In this document: positions 8,306 through 17,554 of the stretch, in pieces
Layout: each line of letters opens with the position of its first letter
Position numbering within the stretch: the stretch's first letter is position 1
Source: an uncultured Clostridia bacterium
Lineage (GTDB): Bacteria > Bacillota > Clostridia > Peptostreptococcales > Anaerovoracaceae
NCBI GenBank assembly: GCA_934281605.1
Contig: CAKQXD010000007.1
Coordinates: 1-64,000, forward strand
Direction: 5' to 3'
DNA length: 64,000 bases
Position numbers and translations under genes: made by a program
The notes under the pieces: model-generated
Seen by the model: the letters and a program-made list of their open reading frames with translations, nothing else
Told to the model about the DNA's origin: nothing
The model's database searches: none

Positions 8306-9619
8306 CTACACCTCCATCACCACATCGATATAAAAGATCTTGTCTTCGTGGGAGAATCTCGCTATTCCATTATATTTTTCCGCCGTGATCTCGATGGACG
8401 AAAGGCCGATACCGCTTCCTCCCCTGCGAGAAGACACGTACTTCCCATCTTTCTTCCGCGCCGTTTCTCCGTCAAAGCTGTTGGACGAAACGATGTACAG
8501 ATCCCGGTCGTTTTTCAGCAGCACAGAAAGGGTATGAAACCGCTCCCCTGCATCCACATCGAGACACGCGTGATACACATTTTCCAGCAGATTCCCCAGC
8601 ATACCGCAAAGGTCGTTGTCGGAGACTTTGCAGTCCTTTAGAGAAACCTCCCAGCGCAGCTTCACGCCGTTTTGTTTTAAGAGTGCCTCATAATAGTTGA
8701 GCAGTGCGTTGACCGGAGGATTGTGGCACCAGGACGTCACTTCATTTTTAGGAAGCGCCGGGAGAAAACTTTGCAGATAAGACTTTAAAGCCTCAATATC
8801 GTTTCTCTCCACCAGCTCCGCTATCGTGATGACCGACTGGCGGAAGTCATGCCTCTGCCGCGCCGATTCCTCTATGTACGTCTGCTGCGCCGCATACTGA
8901 TGCTCCTGCATCTCCAGGATCCGCATCCGTTCCCGCTGCTCTCCGCTATGGATGTTTTCCACCGCCACAAAATAAAACATGATATAGAAGAGAATCATCA
9001 GGATAAACAGGACGCACAGCACGAACAAATACAGGAAAAAAAGACGTCCTACCGACATATTGCTGTAGTCCAGCGGCTGGATCACGAAATTGATCCCCAG
9101 AAAGATGGCCGGTGCCGGGAGCATAGCGTACCATACATTGGTGTGATTCATACGGTCCACCAGGCGGCTGCCGTACTGGCTCATAGCATGGGCCAGCGCA
9201 GTTACCGTCACGCAGCTGAAGATAAACTGAATGAATGTGGACATGAGACAGGCACACTCGATGGATTCATCCGGATGAACCTTCACATCCACCGCCACAG
9301 CGAAATCCGACATGAAAGACAGCAGTGCGATCGCCATAAAAAACACAGCAAGTTCTTCTGCCCGTCCACACTTCACCAACCTGTCATAGCAGAAAAAGCA
9401 CAGCACCATGGCAGGAAAATAAATCATATTCACATCCCCGCCCAGGGCCGTTGCCAAAGCTGCCGCCAGGAGCACCAGCACCAGAATTCCTCCGCTGCAG
9501 ATCGCAACGGTTTTCGCCTTCGAATACTTCAGCTGGTTTTTCATCGGCAAAAAGCAGAAAACCGCTGCCGGGAACAGATCCAGGAACTGAATAATATTGA
9601 CTGCAAAAACCGTCATCAT
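8306..9619 (-). CDS. Sensor histidine kinase, GHKL type (AgrC/LytS-like)
   Basis: A 437-residue sensor with six or so hydrophobic segments in residues 1-230, a short coiled coil, then a kinase core. The phospho-acceptor box is RQRHDFRQSV near residue 255, the N box LCGMLGNLLENVYHAC near 340 and the G box GGSGIGLSSI near 400. This arrangement (no HAMP, GHKL ATPase) is that of kinases partnered with LytTR regulators, which sense peptides or cell-wall state. The ATG overlaps the stop of the response-regulator gene by 4 bp, so the pair is translationally coupled. No agrB/agrD-like peptide genes are adjacent, so the ligand is unknown. Confidence 0.92.
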   Translation of the reverse strand: MMTVFAVNIIQFLDLFPAAVFCFLPMKNQLKYSKAKTVAICSGGILVLVLLAAALATALGGDVNMIYFPAMVLCFFCYDRLVKCGRAEELAVFFMAIALLSFMSDFAVAVDVKVHPDESIECACLMSTFIQFIFSCVTVTALAHAMSQYGSRLVDRMNHTNVWYAMLPAPAIFLGINFVIQPLDYSNMSVGRLFFLYLFVLCVLFILMILFYIMFYFVAVENIHSGEQRERMRILEMQEHQYAAQQTYIEESARQRHDFRQSVITIAELVERNDIEALKSYLQSFLPALPKNEVTSWCHNPPVNALLNYYEALLKQNGVKLRWEVSLKDCKVSDNDLCGMLGNLLENVYHACLDVDAGERFHTLSVLLKNDRDLYIVSSNSFDGETARKKDGKYVSSRRGGSGIGLSSIEITAEKYNGIARFSHEDKIFYIDVVMEV

Positions 9620-10359
9620 GGTCTGTTTCCTCCCCCTGTGCCCCTCCGGATCTTCGTGAATTCATAATCTCTCCATTTCTGCTTGAGCTGCGTCGCATTC
9701 CGCAGCGTGATGGGCACAGTCAGATCTCCGACCAGAGTGCAGTCTTTTTTCGTCAGCTCCAGGATATGATCCATGTTGCACAAAATCCCCCTGCTCACCT
9801 GTAAAAATCGCTTATCATGAGTCAGCTGGCTCGACAAGGCACTGTAATACATCCGTGGCCGGTATTCCTTCCCAGCCTTGTCATATACCTTCGTACAATG
9901 ATTATCCGCATACAGACACACCACATCGGAATACGCCAGTCGAACTTCCATGTTCTCGAAAGGAAAGGAAAAATACTGTTCCTTATTAGGGATCACCTTC
10001 AGGGCGTCCTGAAGGCAGCGAGCGACCTTCTCCGCATCCGCAGGCTTTTCCAGATAATCGAACGCATGGCAGGAGAACGCATCTCCCATGTGCTCCCGGC
10101 TGGTCGTCAGGAAAATCAGCAGCACGTAATAGTCCATTTCCCGGATCTTCTCCGCCGTCTCCGTTCCGCTGATCCCGTCCATATAAATATCTAAAAATAT
10201 GATATCATAGCTATGAGCTTCAAAGCGCTCCAGGAACTTCTCTCCGCTGGCATAGCTGTCCAGTTGATAGTGCAAATGATGCTGATTAGCAAACTCCTCG
10301 ATCAGAGCCGCCATGCGACTTCGCACGTCTTGTATATCATCTACGATAGCAATTCGCAT
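9616..10359 (-). CDS. LytTR-family response regulator
   Basis: A 247-residue regulator with a receiver domain (residues 1-120; acidic pair DD at 7-8, phospho-acceptor D57 in DIIFLDIYMDG, Thr/Ser and Lys positions conserved) and a C-terminal LytTR DNA-binding domain (about 140-240) containing SRGILCNMDHI. It would bind promoter repeats when phosphorylated by the downstream kinase. RBS AGGAG lies 6 nt before the ATG. It sits 25 bp after the Nif3-family gene on the same strand, so it is probably cotranscribed with the housekeeping block, an unusual place for this type of system. Confidence 0.93.
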   Translation of the reverse strand: MRIAIVDDIQDVRSRMAALIEEFANQHHLHYQLDSYASGEKFLERFEAHSYDIIFLDIYMDGISGTETAEKIREMDYYVLLIFLTTSREHMGDAFSCHAFDYLEKPADAEKVARCLQDALKVIPNKEQYFSFPFENMEVRLAYSDVVCLYADNHCTKVYDKAGKEYRPRMYYSALSSQLTHDKRFLQVSRGILCNMDHILELTKKDCTLVGDLTVPITLRNATQLKQKWRDYEFTKIRRGTGGGNRP

Positions 10360-10384
10360 CTTCTACTCCTGTTCCTTCTATTGT

Positions 10385-11269
10385 CTACAGGATCTGTCCC
10401 AGCCAGAACGGATCCAGATCCACACCGGAGGCCAGCACTTCTGCACGTCCCGAAAGTTTCGGAGCTAGAAGAACCTGCATGGACTTCCCGAAGGCTTTCT
10501 CCGTGCCGTAATGTCCCGCATCGATGAGGCATATCCCATAGGACATTGCCTCCTGCGCCTCATGGTATTTCACATCGCCGGTCACAAAAACATCACAGCC
10601 CAGTTCCTTCGCCATGGGCAGCAGATCTGCACCTGCGCCGGTGCAAAGTCCAGCCTTGTGAAATTTCATTTCCGACAGTTCTATCTCATCTTCGCTGCCC
10701 GTGCCTGCTACTGCGATACGGATGGATTCCGGTCTGATGCCAAGTCCCATGCTCAGGCGTTCCACCAGCTGAGCGATGCTGACAGGCTGGCGAAATTCTC
10801 CACTTCTGCCGATATCCGCTTCCTTCATGGCCGCCGCCATCTTCGCCGGCGATTCAATCTTTTCTCCCGCCAGATTCCGCACGTTGGAAAGACCTAAAAT
10901 CTCCGCCAGCACGTCATTATTTCCGTCCTTTGCCTTATCGAACGGCGTATGGCAGGAATAGACTGCGATATCGTCTCTGATCAGCTGACGAAGCAGTCTG
11001 CCTGTCATGTCCTCATCGGTCAGCTTTTTGATTCCGGAGAACAGCAGCGGATGATGGGTCACGATCATCTCACAACCCAGCTGTTTCGCTTCTTTTAAGA
11101 CCGAAAAATCCAGATCCAGACAGGTCAGAACTTTTGTGACCGGCTGCTCAGGCGATCCGGCTTGAAATCCGCTGTTATCCCAGCTTTCCTGCAAAGCCTC
11201 CGGCGCGATTTCCTGTATCTTCGCAGCGATCTGCCCCGCAGTCATATTCTTGTTCTCATTTCGTTCCAT
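10385..11269 (-). CDS. Nif3-like dinuclear metal center protein (YqfO/DUF34 family)
   Basis: A 294-residue Nif3/DUF34 protein. The metal-binding residues are visible: VTHHPLLF near residue 70 and DAGHYGTEK near 262, with the acidic residues CHTPFD between. Bacterial homologues form hexameric rings and some have GTP cyclohydrolase-type or nucleotide-linked activity, but the role is not settled. In many Firmicutes the gene follows rpoD and trmK, exactly as here. It overlaps trmK by 14 bp. The ATG at 11269 lies directly against the purine-rich stretch; ATG nine codons in is an alternative start. Confidence 0.92.
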   Translation of the reverse strand: MERNENKNMTAGQIAAKIQEIAPEALQESWDNSGFQAGSPEQPVTKVLTCLDLDFSVLKEAKQLGCEMIVTHHPLLFSGIKKLTDEDMTGRLLRQLIRDDIAVYSCHTPFDKAKDGNNDVLAEILGLSNVRNLAGEKIESPAKMAAAMKEADIGRSGEFRQPVSIAQLVERLSMGLGIRPESIRIAVAGTGSEDEIELSEMKFHKAGLCTGAGADLLPMAKELGCDVFVTGDVKYHEAQEAMSYGICLIDAGHYGTEKAFGKSMQVLLAPKLSGRAEVLASGVDLDPFWLGQIL

Positions 11270-12074
11270 CCTCTATCACTTCCCTCTCTCGAACCTGCCG
11301 CAGCAGACGTTTCAAATAATAGATATTGTCACACCGGATCTCTTCTGAGTTTCGGTTTCGTTCCTTCGACAGCATGATCTGTTCCAGAATCCCCTGCTCC
11401 TTCTCCAGCATGCGCTGCAGGAAGTCTTCTACCGGACCTCCCGCCGAAAGGATCCACGGCGGGATCTGATAAAAGATCTCCGGCCGCTGGTCCGCTTCCG
11501 TAATGTCCTCCAGAACCGGTCCTGCGATATCCACTTCAGCCTCATCGGCTTCACGAACCGGTCGATTTACATCGGCTCCCGGTGCCAGCACCGTGATGAT
11601 CTCCGGGATGAAATTCCCTTCCTCCACCAGATCCTCATGGATGATCCGAAAGCCGTGGTCACACAGCCATTTTCGAAGCACACCCTGGCCGATCCGCGGC
11701 TGGAAGACAAACTTCCGAAAGGAGCATGTATGCTCCATATCCCGCTCTAAAAGCTCCGTAATCAGCTTCCCGCCAACTCCGGCTATCACAACAGCGTCAA
11801 CCTCCCCGGGCTTGAGAACAGTCAGACCGTCGCCGGCACGAAAATCAGCTCGCGCGGCGCACTCTTCATATTCCCCGGTAAAATACCGGCTGCAGTTTTC
11901 CTCCGCCTTTGCCAGAGACGGCTCACTGATATCTGCCAGGATCACCTGCTCGCACTGGCCGCTCTGCAGCAGGAAAACAGGCAAAAAACCATGGTCGGTT
12001 CCGATGTCGGCCATGGTTTTTTCATTCTTTAATCGCTCTGCAATGATCTGCAGTCTGTCATTTAGCTTTATCAT
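11256..12074 (-). CDS. trmK: tRNA (adenine(22)-N1)-methyltransferase TrmK
   Basis: A 272-residue Rossmann methyltransferase. SAM-binding motif I ADIGTDHGFLPVFL starts near residue 21, followed by ILADISEPSLAKAEENC (motif II) and VDAVVIAGVGGKLITELLE (motif IV region). TrmK methylates A22 of tRNA in Firmicutes. The gene is about 15 bp after rpoD and overlaps the Nif3-family gene, the standard Gram-positive order rpoD-trmK-nif3. RBS AAGGAATAG precedes the ATG. Confidence 0.93.
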   Translation of the reverse strand: MIKLNDRLQIIAERLKNEKTMADIGTDHGFLPVFLLQSGQCEQVILADISEPSLAKAEENCSRYFTGEYEECAARADFRAGDGLTVLKPGEVDAVVIAGVGGKLITELLERDMEHTCSFRKFVFQPRIGQGVLRKWLCDHGFRIIHEDLVEEGNFIPEIITVLAPGADVNRPVREADEAEVDIAGPVLEDITEADQRPEIFYQIPPWILSAGGPVEDFLQRMLEKEQGILEQIMLSKERNRNSEEIRCDNIYYLKRLLRQVREREVIEDGTK

Positions 12075-12089
12075 ATTTCTATTCCTTGC

Positions 12090-13298
12090 TTACTCCAGAT
12101 AGTCCTTTAATTTCTTGCTTCTGGTCGGGTGACGCAGCTTACGCAGTGCCTTCGCCTCGATCTGACGGATACGTTCTCTCGTAACATCGAACTTCTTGCC
12201 AACTTCTTCCAGCGTCCGCGCACGTCCATCTTCCAGACCAAACCGCAGCTTCAGAACTTTCTGTTCTCTCTCCGTCAGAGTGCCCAGCACGTCTACCAGC
12301 TGTTCCTTCAGCATGGAGAAAGCTGCCGCTTCTGCCGGCGCCGGTGCATCATCATCCGGAATAAAGTCTCCCAGATGGCTGTCTTCCTCTTCGCCGATCG
12401 GGGTTTCCAGAGAAACCGGCTCCTGGGCGATCTTCAGGATCTCACGCACCTTTTCTACCGAGATTCCCATCTCTTCTGCGATCTCATCCGGGGTCGGCTC
12501 ACGGCCTTCCTCCTGCAGCAGCTGACGGGAAACGCGGATCAGTTTGTTGATGGTTTCCACCATGTGTACCGGGATACGGATGGTTCTCGCCTGATCTGCG
12601 ATAGATCTTGTGATCGCCTGACGGATCCACCATGTCGCATAGGTACTGAATTTATATCCCTTGGTCCAGTCGAACTTGTCTACCGCCTTGATCAGGCCCA
12701 GGTTACCTTCCTGGATCAGATCCAGAAACAGCATGCCTCTGCCTACGTATTTTTTTGCGATGCTGACTACCAGACGCAGGTTTGCCTCACAAAGTTTCTG
12801 CTTGGCGTATTCGTCTCCGGCTTCCATTCTCTTGGCCAGATCGATTTCTTCCTGTGCCGTCAGAAGAGGGACTTTACCGATTTCTTTCAGGTACATACGA
12901 ACCGGGTCGTCTACTGCAATGTTCTTGGAAATGGTCGCTTCCAGATCGATTTCCTTGGCTTCCGGGTTTTCTGCGATGACCGCATCCACCTCTGGATCAT
13001 CCACGTCTTCATCGTCGATCTCCATCAGTTCCAGATCGTCCGGTTCACTCTCCATCACGATCTCGATGCCCTTGCCGATCAGCACTTCGTAGATTTCATC
13101 CATCTGATCCTTGTCCAGATCGACGTCGCCCAGACGGTTGGAAATGTCCGTATAGCTCAGTGTCTTCTTGCCTTTGCCGCCCGCTTTTTCCATCAGATCC
13201 TTGATCACCTGCTGCTTGGCTGCATCGTCCAGAACATTGCTCTCCGTATCGTTATTCTTTTCGATTTCTGCCTGCTTTGTTACTTTTTTCTTTTCCAT
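12090..13298 (-). CDS. rpoD: Primary RNA polymerase sigma factor (sigma-A/RpoD)
   Basis: A 402-residue sigma-70 primary factor. An acidic N-terminal region 1.1-like segment is followed by region 1.2 (DDPVRMYLKEIGKVPLL), region 2 (DLIQEGNLGLIKAVDKFDW and YKFSTYATWWIRQAI near residues 190-225, the -10 reading helix), region 3, and region 4 (TREQKVLKLRFG and VTRERIRQIEAKALRKLRHP), which reads the -35. It directs transcription of housekeeping genes and fits the TTGACA/TATAAT-type promoters seen across the window. It lies 21 bp after dnaG, the classic macromolecular-synthesis operon. RBS GGGGGAAGGAAC precedes the ATG. Confidence 0.98.
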   Translation of the reverse strand: MEKKKVTKQAEIEKNNDTESNVLDDAAKQQVIKDLMEKAGGKGKKTLSYTDISNRLGDVDLDKDQMDEIYEVLIGKGIEIVMESEPDDLELMEIDDEDVDDPEVDAVIAENPEAKEIDLEATISKNIAVDDPVRMYLKEIGKVPLLTAQEEIDLAKRMEAGDEYAKQKLCEANLRLVVSIAKKYVGRGMLFLDLIQEGNLGLIKAVDKFDWTKGYKFSTYATWWIRQAITRSIADQARTIRIPVHMVETINKLIRVSRQLLQEEGREPTPDEIAEEMGISVEKVREILKIAQEPVSLETPIGEEEDSHLGDFIPDDDAPAPAEAAAFSMLKEQLVDVLGTLTEREQKVLKLRFGLEDGRARTLEEVGKKFDVTRERIRQIEAKALRKLRHPTRSKKLKDYLE

Positions 13299-13319
13299 AT
13301 CGAAAGTTCCTTCCCCCTT

Positions 13320-15134
13320 CTAGTTTCTTCGTTTTTTCTGTATTTCCATCAACTGCTGTGTCAGTGCGATAATTTCCTCTTTATTTTCCTCTTCATCGGC
13401 CATTGAAAGCCGCATCAGGATCTCCTCTTCTTCCTTTTTCAGGAGCTGCGCCCGGATCGACCGGATACAGTCGTTGAATATCGTCTCCGCATTATCGTCG
13501 GAAATGGTATCCAGCTCGTCCCGTATTTTCTCCAGACACGTCTCCGCATCCTCTTCCAGAAAATCCTTCAATCGGTCGTAGTCCACGTGTCCGCTCTCCC
13601 TGTCCGTCTGCTGCAAAGCTCTGTAAAGGCTTCTGCCGGCGTCGCTGGCAAAGACCTGTCCCGCTACGTCAGCAGGCAGTTCCATGTATCTGGCGTCCCG
13701 CAGCATCAGCTTGATCAGATCCTGTTCCGTAATGCTCATGGCAGGACTCGTTTCCGCGCCAGGGTCCCCCGGTCCGTACCGGCTTTCACCGCGGTAACTG
13801 CCGCTCTGACCGTAACCCCCGTCATTTCTTCGCGATCCATCGTAAGGGGATCCGCCGCTTTCCTGACTAGTATTACCAGAATATTCAAATCTTATAGCAC
13901 CCTCAGAAATGCCCATTTCTGTCGAAAGCTTCTTGATATAGATATCTGCTTCCACAGGGTTCATATCCTGCAGCACTCGAACAGCGTCGTGGATGAATTC
14001 CACCCGCTGCTGTTCATCGCTGGTGTCATACCGCTGCTTCACCATGTTCAGCTTGAAATCCCCATACGGAATAGCATGATCCGCCAGCTCCAGAAAGGCA
14101 TTCCTGCCGTTTTTCTTGATGAATTCATCGGGATCCTTGCCGTCAGTCACCTTGAGCACCCGCGCCCGGCATCCTTCTCGATACAGGATGTCCAGCCCGC
14201 GAAATGCAGCATTCTGACCAGCCTGATCCGCATCGTATGACAGGATCACGTTCTTCGTGTATCGTTTGATCAGACGCGCCTGATTTTCCGTCAGCGCTGT
14301 CCCCAGCGAAGCAGATACGTTGCGAACGCCCGCCTGATACAGCGACACCACATCCATATAGCCTTCCACCAGGATGATGGCATCTTCCCGGCTCACATCT
14401 TTTCTCGTCAGGTTCAGGCCATAAAGGTTGTTTTTCTTCTGAAACACATCCGATTCCTGGGAATTGAGATATTTCGGTTCTCCCTCGCCGATGATCCGTC
14501 CACCGAATCCGATGACCTTACCCGCTGTGTTCATGATAGGGAAGATCACCCGGTTTCGAAATTTATCGAAACACCGATCCTTCGATTTTGAAATCAGTCC
14601 CAGCGAAAGCAGCTTGTCCTCGGAGATTCCTTTCTGTCGCAGATGGTCGTAGAGGCTTCTCCACTCTCCATCGGCATATCCGATCCCAAACCGGTTCATG
14701 GTATCCTCAGAAATGCCCCGGTTCTTCATGTATGTATACCCCGGATTGGCCCGTTCCCGCAACGCGCGAAAGAAAAACATGGCCGCCTGCCGGTTGATCT
14801 CATAGGATTCATCCTTATCCTTGCTGGTTCGAAACGCGCCTTCCAGAGAGATGCCGTATTCCTTAGCCAGCATCTCCACAGCCCCTTTGAAATCCAGGCT
14901 GTAGTACCGCTCCACGAAGCCGATCACATCACCTGTAGCGCCGCAGCCAAAACAAGTAAAAATCTGTTTTGTTTCCGATACAACAAAAGACGGTGTCTTT
15001 TCGTTGTGGAACGGACAAATTCCTTTATAATTGCTCCCGGCCTTTTTTAAGGGAACGATCCTGCCTACCACGTCAACAATATTACACCTGCTTTTGATCT
15101 CATCTACAATATTGTTTTGATTTCGACTGCTCAC
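13320..15134 (-). CDS. dnaG: DNA primase
   Basis: A 604-residue bacterial primase. The CHC2 zinc finger uses C40, H43, C61 and C64. The RNA polymerase/TOPRIM core includes GFGGRIIGEGEPKYLNS, ILVEGYMDVVSL near residue 257 and SYDADQAGQNA near 305, carrying the catalytic Glu and Asp residues. The C-terminal third is the helicase-binding domain, preceded by a Gly/Ser/Tyr-rich linker (about 425-465) that is longer than usual. It makes RNA primers for replication. Translation starts with GTG at 15134 after GAAGGGATATCAGG. It is the first gene of the dnaG-rpoD-trmK-nif3 block. Confidence 0.98.
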   Translation of the reverse strand: MSSRNQNNIVDEIKSRCNIVDVVGRIVPLKKAGSNYKGICPFHNEKTPSFVVSETKQIFTCFGCGATGDVIGFVERYYSLDFKGAVEMLAKEYGISLEGAFRTSKDKDESYEINRQAAMFFFRALRERANPGYTYMKNRGISEDTMNRFGIGYADGEWRSLYDHLRQKGISEDKLLSLGLISKSKDRCFDKFRNRVIFPIMNTAGKVIGFGGRIIGEGEPKYLNSQESDVFQKKNNLYGLNLTRKDVSREDAIILVEGYMDVVSLYQAGVRNVSASLGTALTENQARLIKRYTKNVILSYDADQAGQNAAFRGLDILYREGCRARVLKVTDGKDPDEFIKKNGRNAFLELADHAIPYGDFKLNMVKQRYDTSDEQQRVEFIHDAVRVLQDMNPVEADIYIKKLSTEMGISEGAIRFEYSGNTSQESGGSPYDGSRRNDGGYGQSGSYRGESRYGPGDPGAETSPAMSITEQDLIKLMLRDARYMELPADVAGQVFASDAGRSLYRALQQTDRESGHVDYDRLKDFLEEDAETCLEKIRDELDTISDDNAETIFNDCIRSIRAQLLKKEEEEILMRLSMADEEENKEEIIALTQQLMEIQKKRRN

Positions 15135-15220
15135 CCTGATATCCCTTCTGCATAGATAACGCGTTCTATGTATATATACGACAAAAAACGCCCGTTTCCT
15201 TTTTTCTTTTTTGGATTTTT

Positions 15221-16216
15221 TTAAAAAAGTTTTTCATACAGATTAACTGCATAACGGTCGGTCATCCCCGCCACATGATCCTTGGCCAGTTCTTCATCAG
15301 AGAATTCCCCCCGCATGGAAGCCAGCTCCTCTGGAAGCTTCTCAGGATGCTCGGTAAAATAGGTGAACAGCACCGTGATGATCGTTCGCACTTTACTCAG
15401 ATCCTCTGCCTTTTTGACGTTTTGGTTAAGATACACGTTCTGGAACATATAACTTCTCAGCTCATTCATGGCTTCTGTCTTTTCCTCGCTCAGTCTGGCC
15501 TGCGGCTGCTCAAAGCTGTTTTCGATCATATCCCGCACCAGGGTGTCGATCCGCTTCTTGTGAGTATCTCCCAGCACCTTGATACATTCCTTTGGCAGAT
15601 CTTCTGCCGTGATAATGCCGCTGCGAAGAGCGTCATCGATATCGTGATTGATGTAGGCGATCCGGTCGCTGACACGAACGATCTGTCCCTCCGGAGTGAC
15701 CGGCAAAGCCTTGCCCGTATGACATAAAATACCGTCACGCACCTCGTATGTCAGATTCATGCCTCTGCGGGAGCTGCTCCCCGATTCCAGCACATCGACC
15801 ACTCTCAGGCTCTGCTCGTTATGATGAAATCCGCCGGAATATATCTCGTTCAAAACCGCCTCTCCGCTGTGCCCGAACGGCGTATGACCCAGGTCGTGAC
15901 CCATGGCGATGGCTTCCGCCAGATCTTCATTGAGTCCAGCCCCTCTGGCAATGGTCCTGGCGATCTGAGACACCTCGATGGTGTGGGTCAGACGCGTCCT
16001 GAAGTGATCTCCTTCCGGTGAAATGAACACCTGCGTTTTGTGCATCAGCCGCCGAAAGGCTTTCGAATGGATGATCCGGTCCCGGTCTCTTTGAAAGTCC
16101 GTCCGCACTGTGCACTGTTCCTCCGGGATCACCCGTCCCCGGCTCTCTGCCGCTTTCGTCCCATAGGCAGAAAGAACTGCAAATTCTCTTCGTTCTAAAT
16201 CTTCTCTGGTAATCAT
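15221..16216 (-). CDS. dgt: Deoxyguanosinetriphosphate triphosphohydrolase-like protein
   Basis: A 331-residue HD-domain phosphohydrolase. The metal-binding residues are in RTRLTHTIEVSQIARTIARG and IAMGHDLGHTPFGHSGE (His, His-Asp, Asp), and RAFRRLMHKTQVF precedes them, a dGTPase signature. It hydrolyses dNTPs to the deoxynucleoside and triphosphate, affecting dNTP pools; it lies just upstream of dnaG, a placement seen in many Firmicutes. RBS AGGAGG is 7-8 nt before the ATG. A promoter lies at 16240-16268. Confidence 0.92.
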   Translation of the reverse strand: MITREDLERREFAVLSAYGTKAAESRGRVIPEEQCTVRTDFQRDRDRIIHSKAFRRLMHKTQVFISPEGDHFRTRLTHTIEVSQIARTIARGAGLNEDLAEAIAMGHDLGHTPFGHSGEAVLNEIYSGGFHHNEQSLRVVDVLESGSSSRRGMNLTYEVRDGILCHTGKALPVTPEGQIVRVSDRIAYINHDIDDALRSGIITAEDLPKECIKVLGDTHKKRIDTLVRDMIENSFEQPQARLSEEKTEAMNELRSYMFQNVYLNQNVKKAEDLSKVRTIITVLFTYFTEHPEKLPEELASMRGEFSDEELAKDHVAGMTDRYAVNLYEKLF

Positions 16217-16239
16217 GAATTTCTGCCTCCTCTCCCTTT

Positions 16240-16268
16240 ATAATACCTATCTCAAACCCTCTTGTAAA
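16240..16268 (-). promoter_or_regulatory. Promoter of dgt
   Basis: TTTACA (16263-16268), 17 bp, TATTAT (16240-16245) on the minus strand. Confidence 0.6.
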
Positions 16269-16328
16269 GCGGTTTCCCACCGTTTTTGCGCGGTTTCACC
16301 CAGGTTTTTCGAAAGCTTTACAAAAGAA

Positions 16329-16514
16329 TCAGCGGAGACGTTTCTCCACTCCCGATGCAAGCCTGGGATCCGCCTTTGCAAGAAGCGTCAGGACCCGTCT
16401 TTGCAGCTCCTCTTCCTGAAAGAACAGACTCTCTGCGACGGCCTCCGTCAGGTCTTTCTGCTCCTCCGGCGACAAAGAATCATAAAAATTCCCCGCCTGG
16501 ATCATTTCCTTCAT
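16329..16514 (-). CDS. Stand-alone catalase C-terminal (immune-responsive) domain
   Basis: A 61-residue protein reading QAGNFYDSLSPEEQKDLTEA followed by ESLFFQEEELQRRVLTLLAKADPRL. This is the pattern of the catalase-related C-terminal domain (QA..FY..L...E+..L...........Q.R.L....KADP), which is normally the last 60 residues of a clade-3 type catalase. Here it is a separate gene whose ATG overlaps the stop codon of the preceding catalase-like gene by 4 bp (16511-16514), so the two are translationally coupled and probably bind each other. A recent frameshift is possible, but the clean ATGA junction and good start argue for a stable split. Confidence 0.75.
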   Translation of the reverse strand: MKEMIQAGNFYDSLSPEEQKDLTEAVAESLFFQEEELQRRVLTLLAKADPRLASGVEKRLR

Positions 16515-17476
16515 CTGCGAATTCCCCTTTCTGTTCCACCAGCTTTATGGGCATAGCCCACAAACGCAGAAAATTCATCCTCGCGCAAAGAGATCCCCGG
16601 ACCCAGATAATCTGGTGAAAAGCAGATTTGTTCTGTATCTTCCTGCAATTCCAGCTCCGTCAGTTTCAGGATCCCGACTCGGACAGGAGGGAAGATTGCC
16701 TCGTTCCAGAGCACCGTACGCCTTTGGTATTCCGGATGAGTACTGTATCGAAAGTCCACGATCTGCACCCAGAGCTCATAGGCTGGAAACCGGCCATCCT
16801 CCACCGCACGCCGCAGATCATCTTCTGCCACATCGGGATCGAATCCCGATAAAAACTCCGCCAGCACGCGGTCTCCGACTCGCTGTGCCGCAAAGACTGT
16901 TCTATCGAGTTCCACCGGTTTCCACTGATACCGCACCAGAAAACGCTCTTTCTTCTCGTTGATCCACACGAAAGTATGTACCGAATACCAGGAACATATC
17001 CGATAGGACGCCGCCAGTCCTTCCACCGAAAACAGCCGCAAAGCGCAGTGCAGCGACTCCGGATGGTTCACCACAAAACGCCAGAATCTTTCTGGCTGGA
17101 TCCCGTCGAACCAGGTCTTGCGGCGCAGCGCCTCCGCCAGCGCCGGAAAGTCGCGGCTCTTATTGATAAAAAACACCGGCAGGCTCGAACACACCACGTC
17201 ATACTCGCCTGCCCCCGATCGAAACCGCACAGCGAACCCCTTGATATTCCGCCTGGTGTCCGCCGTTCCTCCATCGCCAAGCAGAGCCGAAAACCTGGCC
17301 CGCACCGCGAAGGACTGATCTGCCTCGCAGAAGATCTCCGCACAGGTATACTCCCGGAAAGAGCGATATGGCTTAAAATACCCCCGCATACCGATCCCCT
17401 TGCGGAACATCAGCCGCGGCCGCGGCAGCTCTCCCATCATCTGATGCAGCTGCTGCACCAATAAAAAATCTGTCAT
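16511..17476 (-). CDS. Catalase-like haem-fold protein lacking the catalytic histidine
   Basis: About 321 residues of catalase fold: ARFSALLGDGGTADTRRNIK then GFAVRF, LPVFFINKSRDFPAL, FVVNHPESLHCALRLFS, YSVHTFVW, and EQICFSPDYLGPGISLREDE all align with a true catalase. The N-terminal signature, usually V-H-A-K-G-A-G-A-H-G-Y-F, is here M-F-R-K-G-I-G-M-R-G-Y-F, so the catalytic distal His is Phe and the next His is Arg; the distal Asn of the NNTPVFF motif is Ser (SSLPVFF). It is shorter than normal (about 480), with the C-terminal domain in the next gene. Hydrogen peroxide dismutation is therefore unlikely; haem or fatty-acid hydroperoxide binding is possible. Start ATG 17476 follows GAGG; GTG 17485 is an alternative. 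Confidence 0.8.
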   Translation of the reverse strand: MTDFLLVQQLHQMMGELPRPRLMFRKGIGMRGYFKPYRSFREYTCAEIFCEADQSFAVRARFSALLGDGGTADTRRNIKGFAVRFRSGAGEYDVVCSSLPVFFINKSRDFPALAEALRRKTWFDGIQPERFWRFVVNHPESLHCALRLFSVEGLAASYRICSWYSVHTFVWINEKKERFLVRYQWKPVELDRTVFAAQRVGDRVLAEFLSGFDPDVAEDDLRRAVEDGRFPAYELWVQIVDFRYSTHPEYQRRTVLWNEAIFPPVRVGILKLTELELQEDTEQICFSPDYLGPGISLREDEFSAFVGYAHKAGGTERGIRR

Positions 17477-17554
17477 CAACACCACCTCACGGTAGTATAT
17501 GCGACAGATCTTTTTTTGCCAGTTATTTTAATCCCGTCGGTTCCAATCCCGGGC

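Noticed and set aside
12129..13406. A 425-codon + strand frame opposite rpoD
   Set aside because: It lies antisense to a certain rpoD gene, is rich in Phe/Gln/His from the complement of acidic and Lys codons, has no RBS and no recognisable domain.
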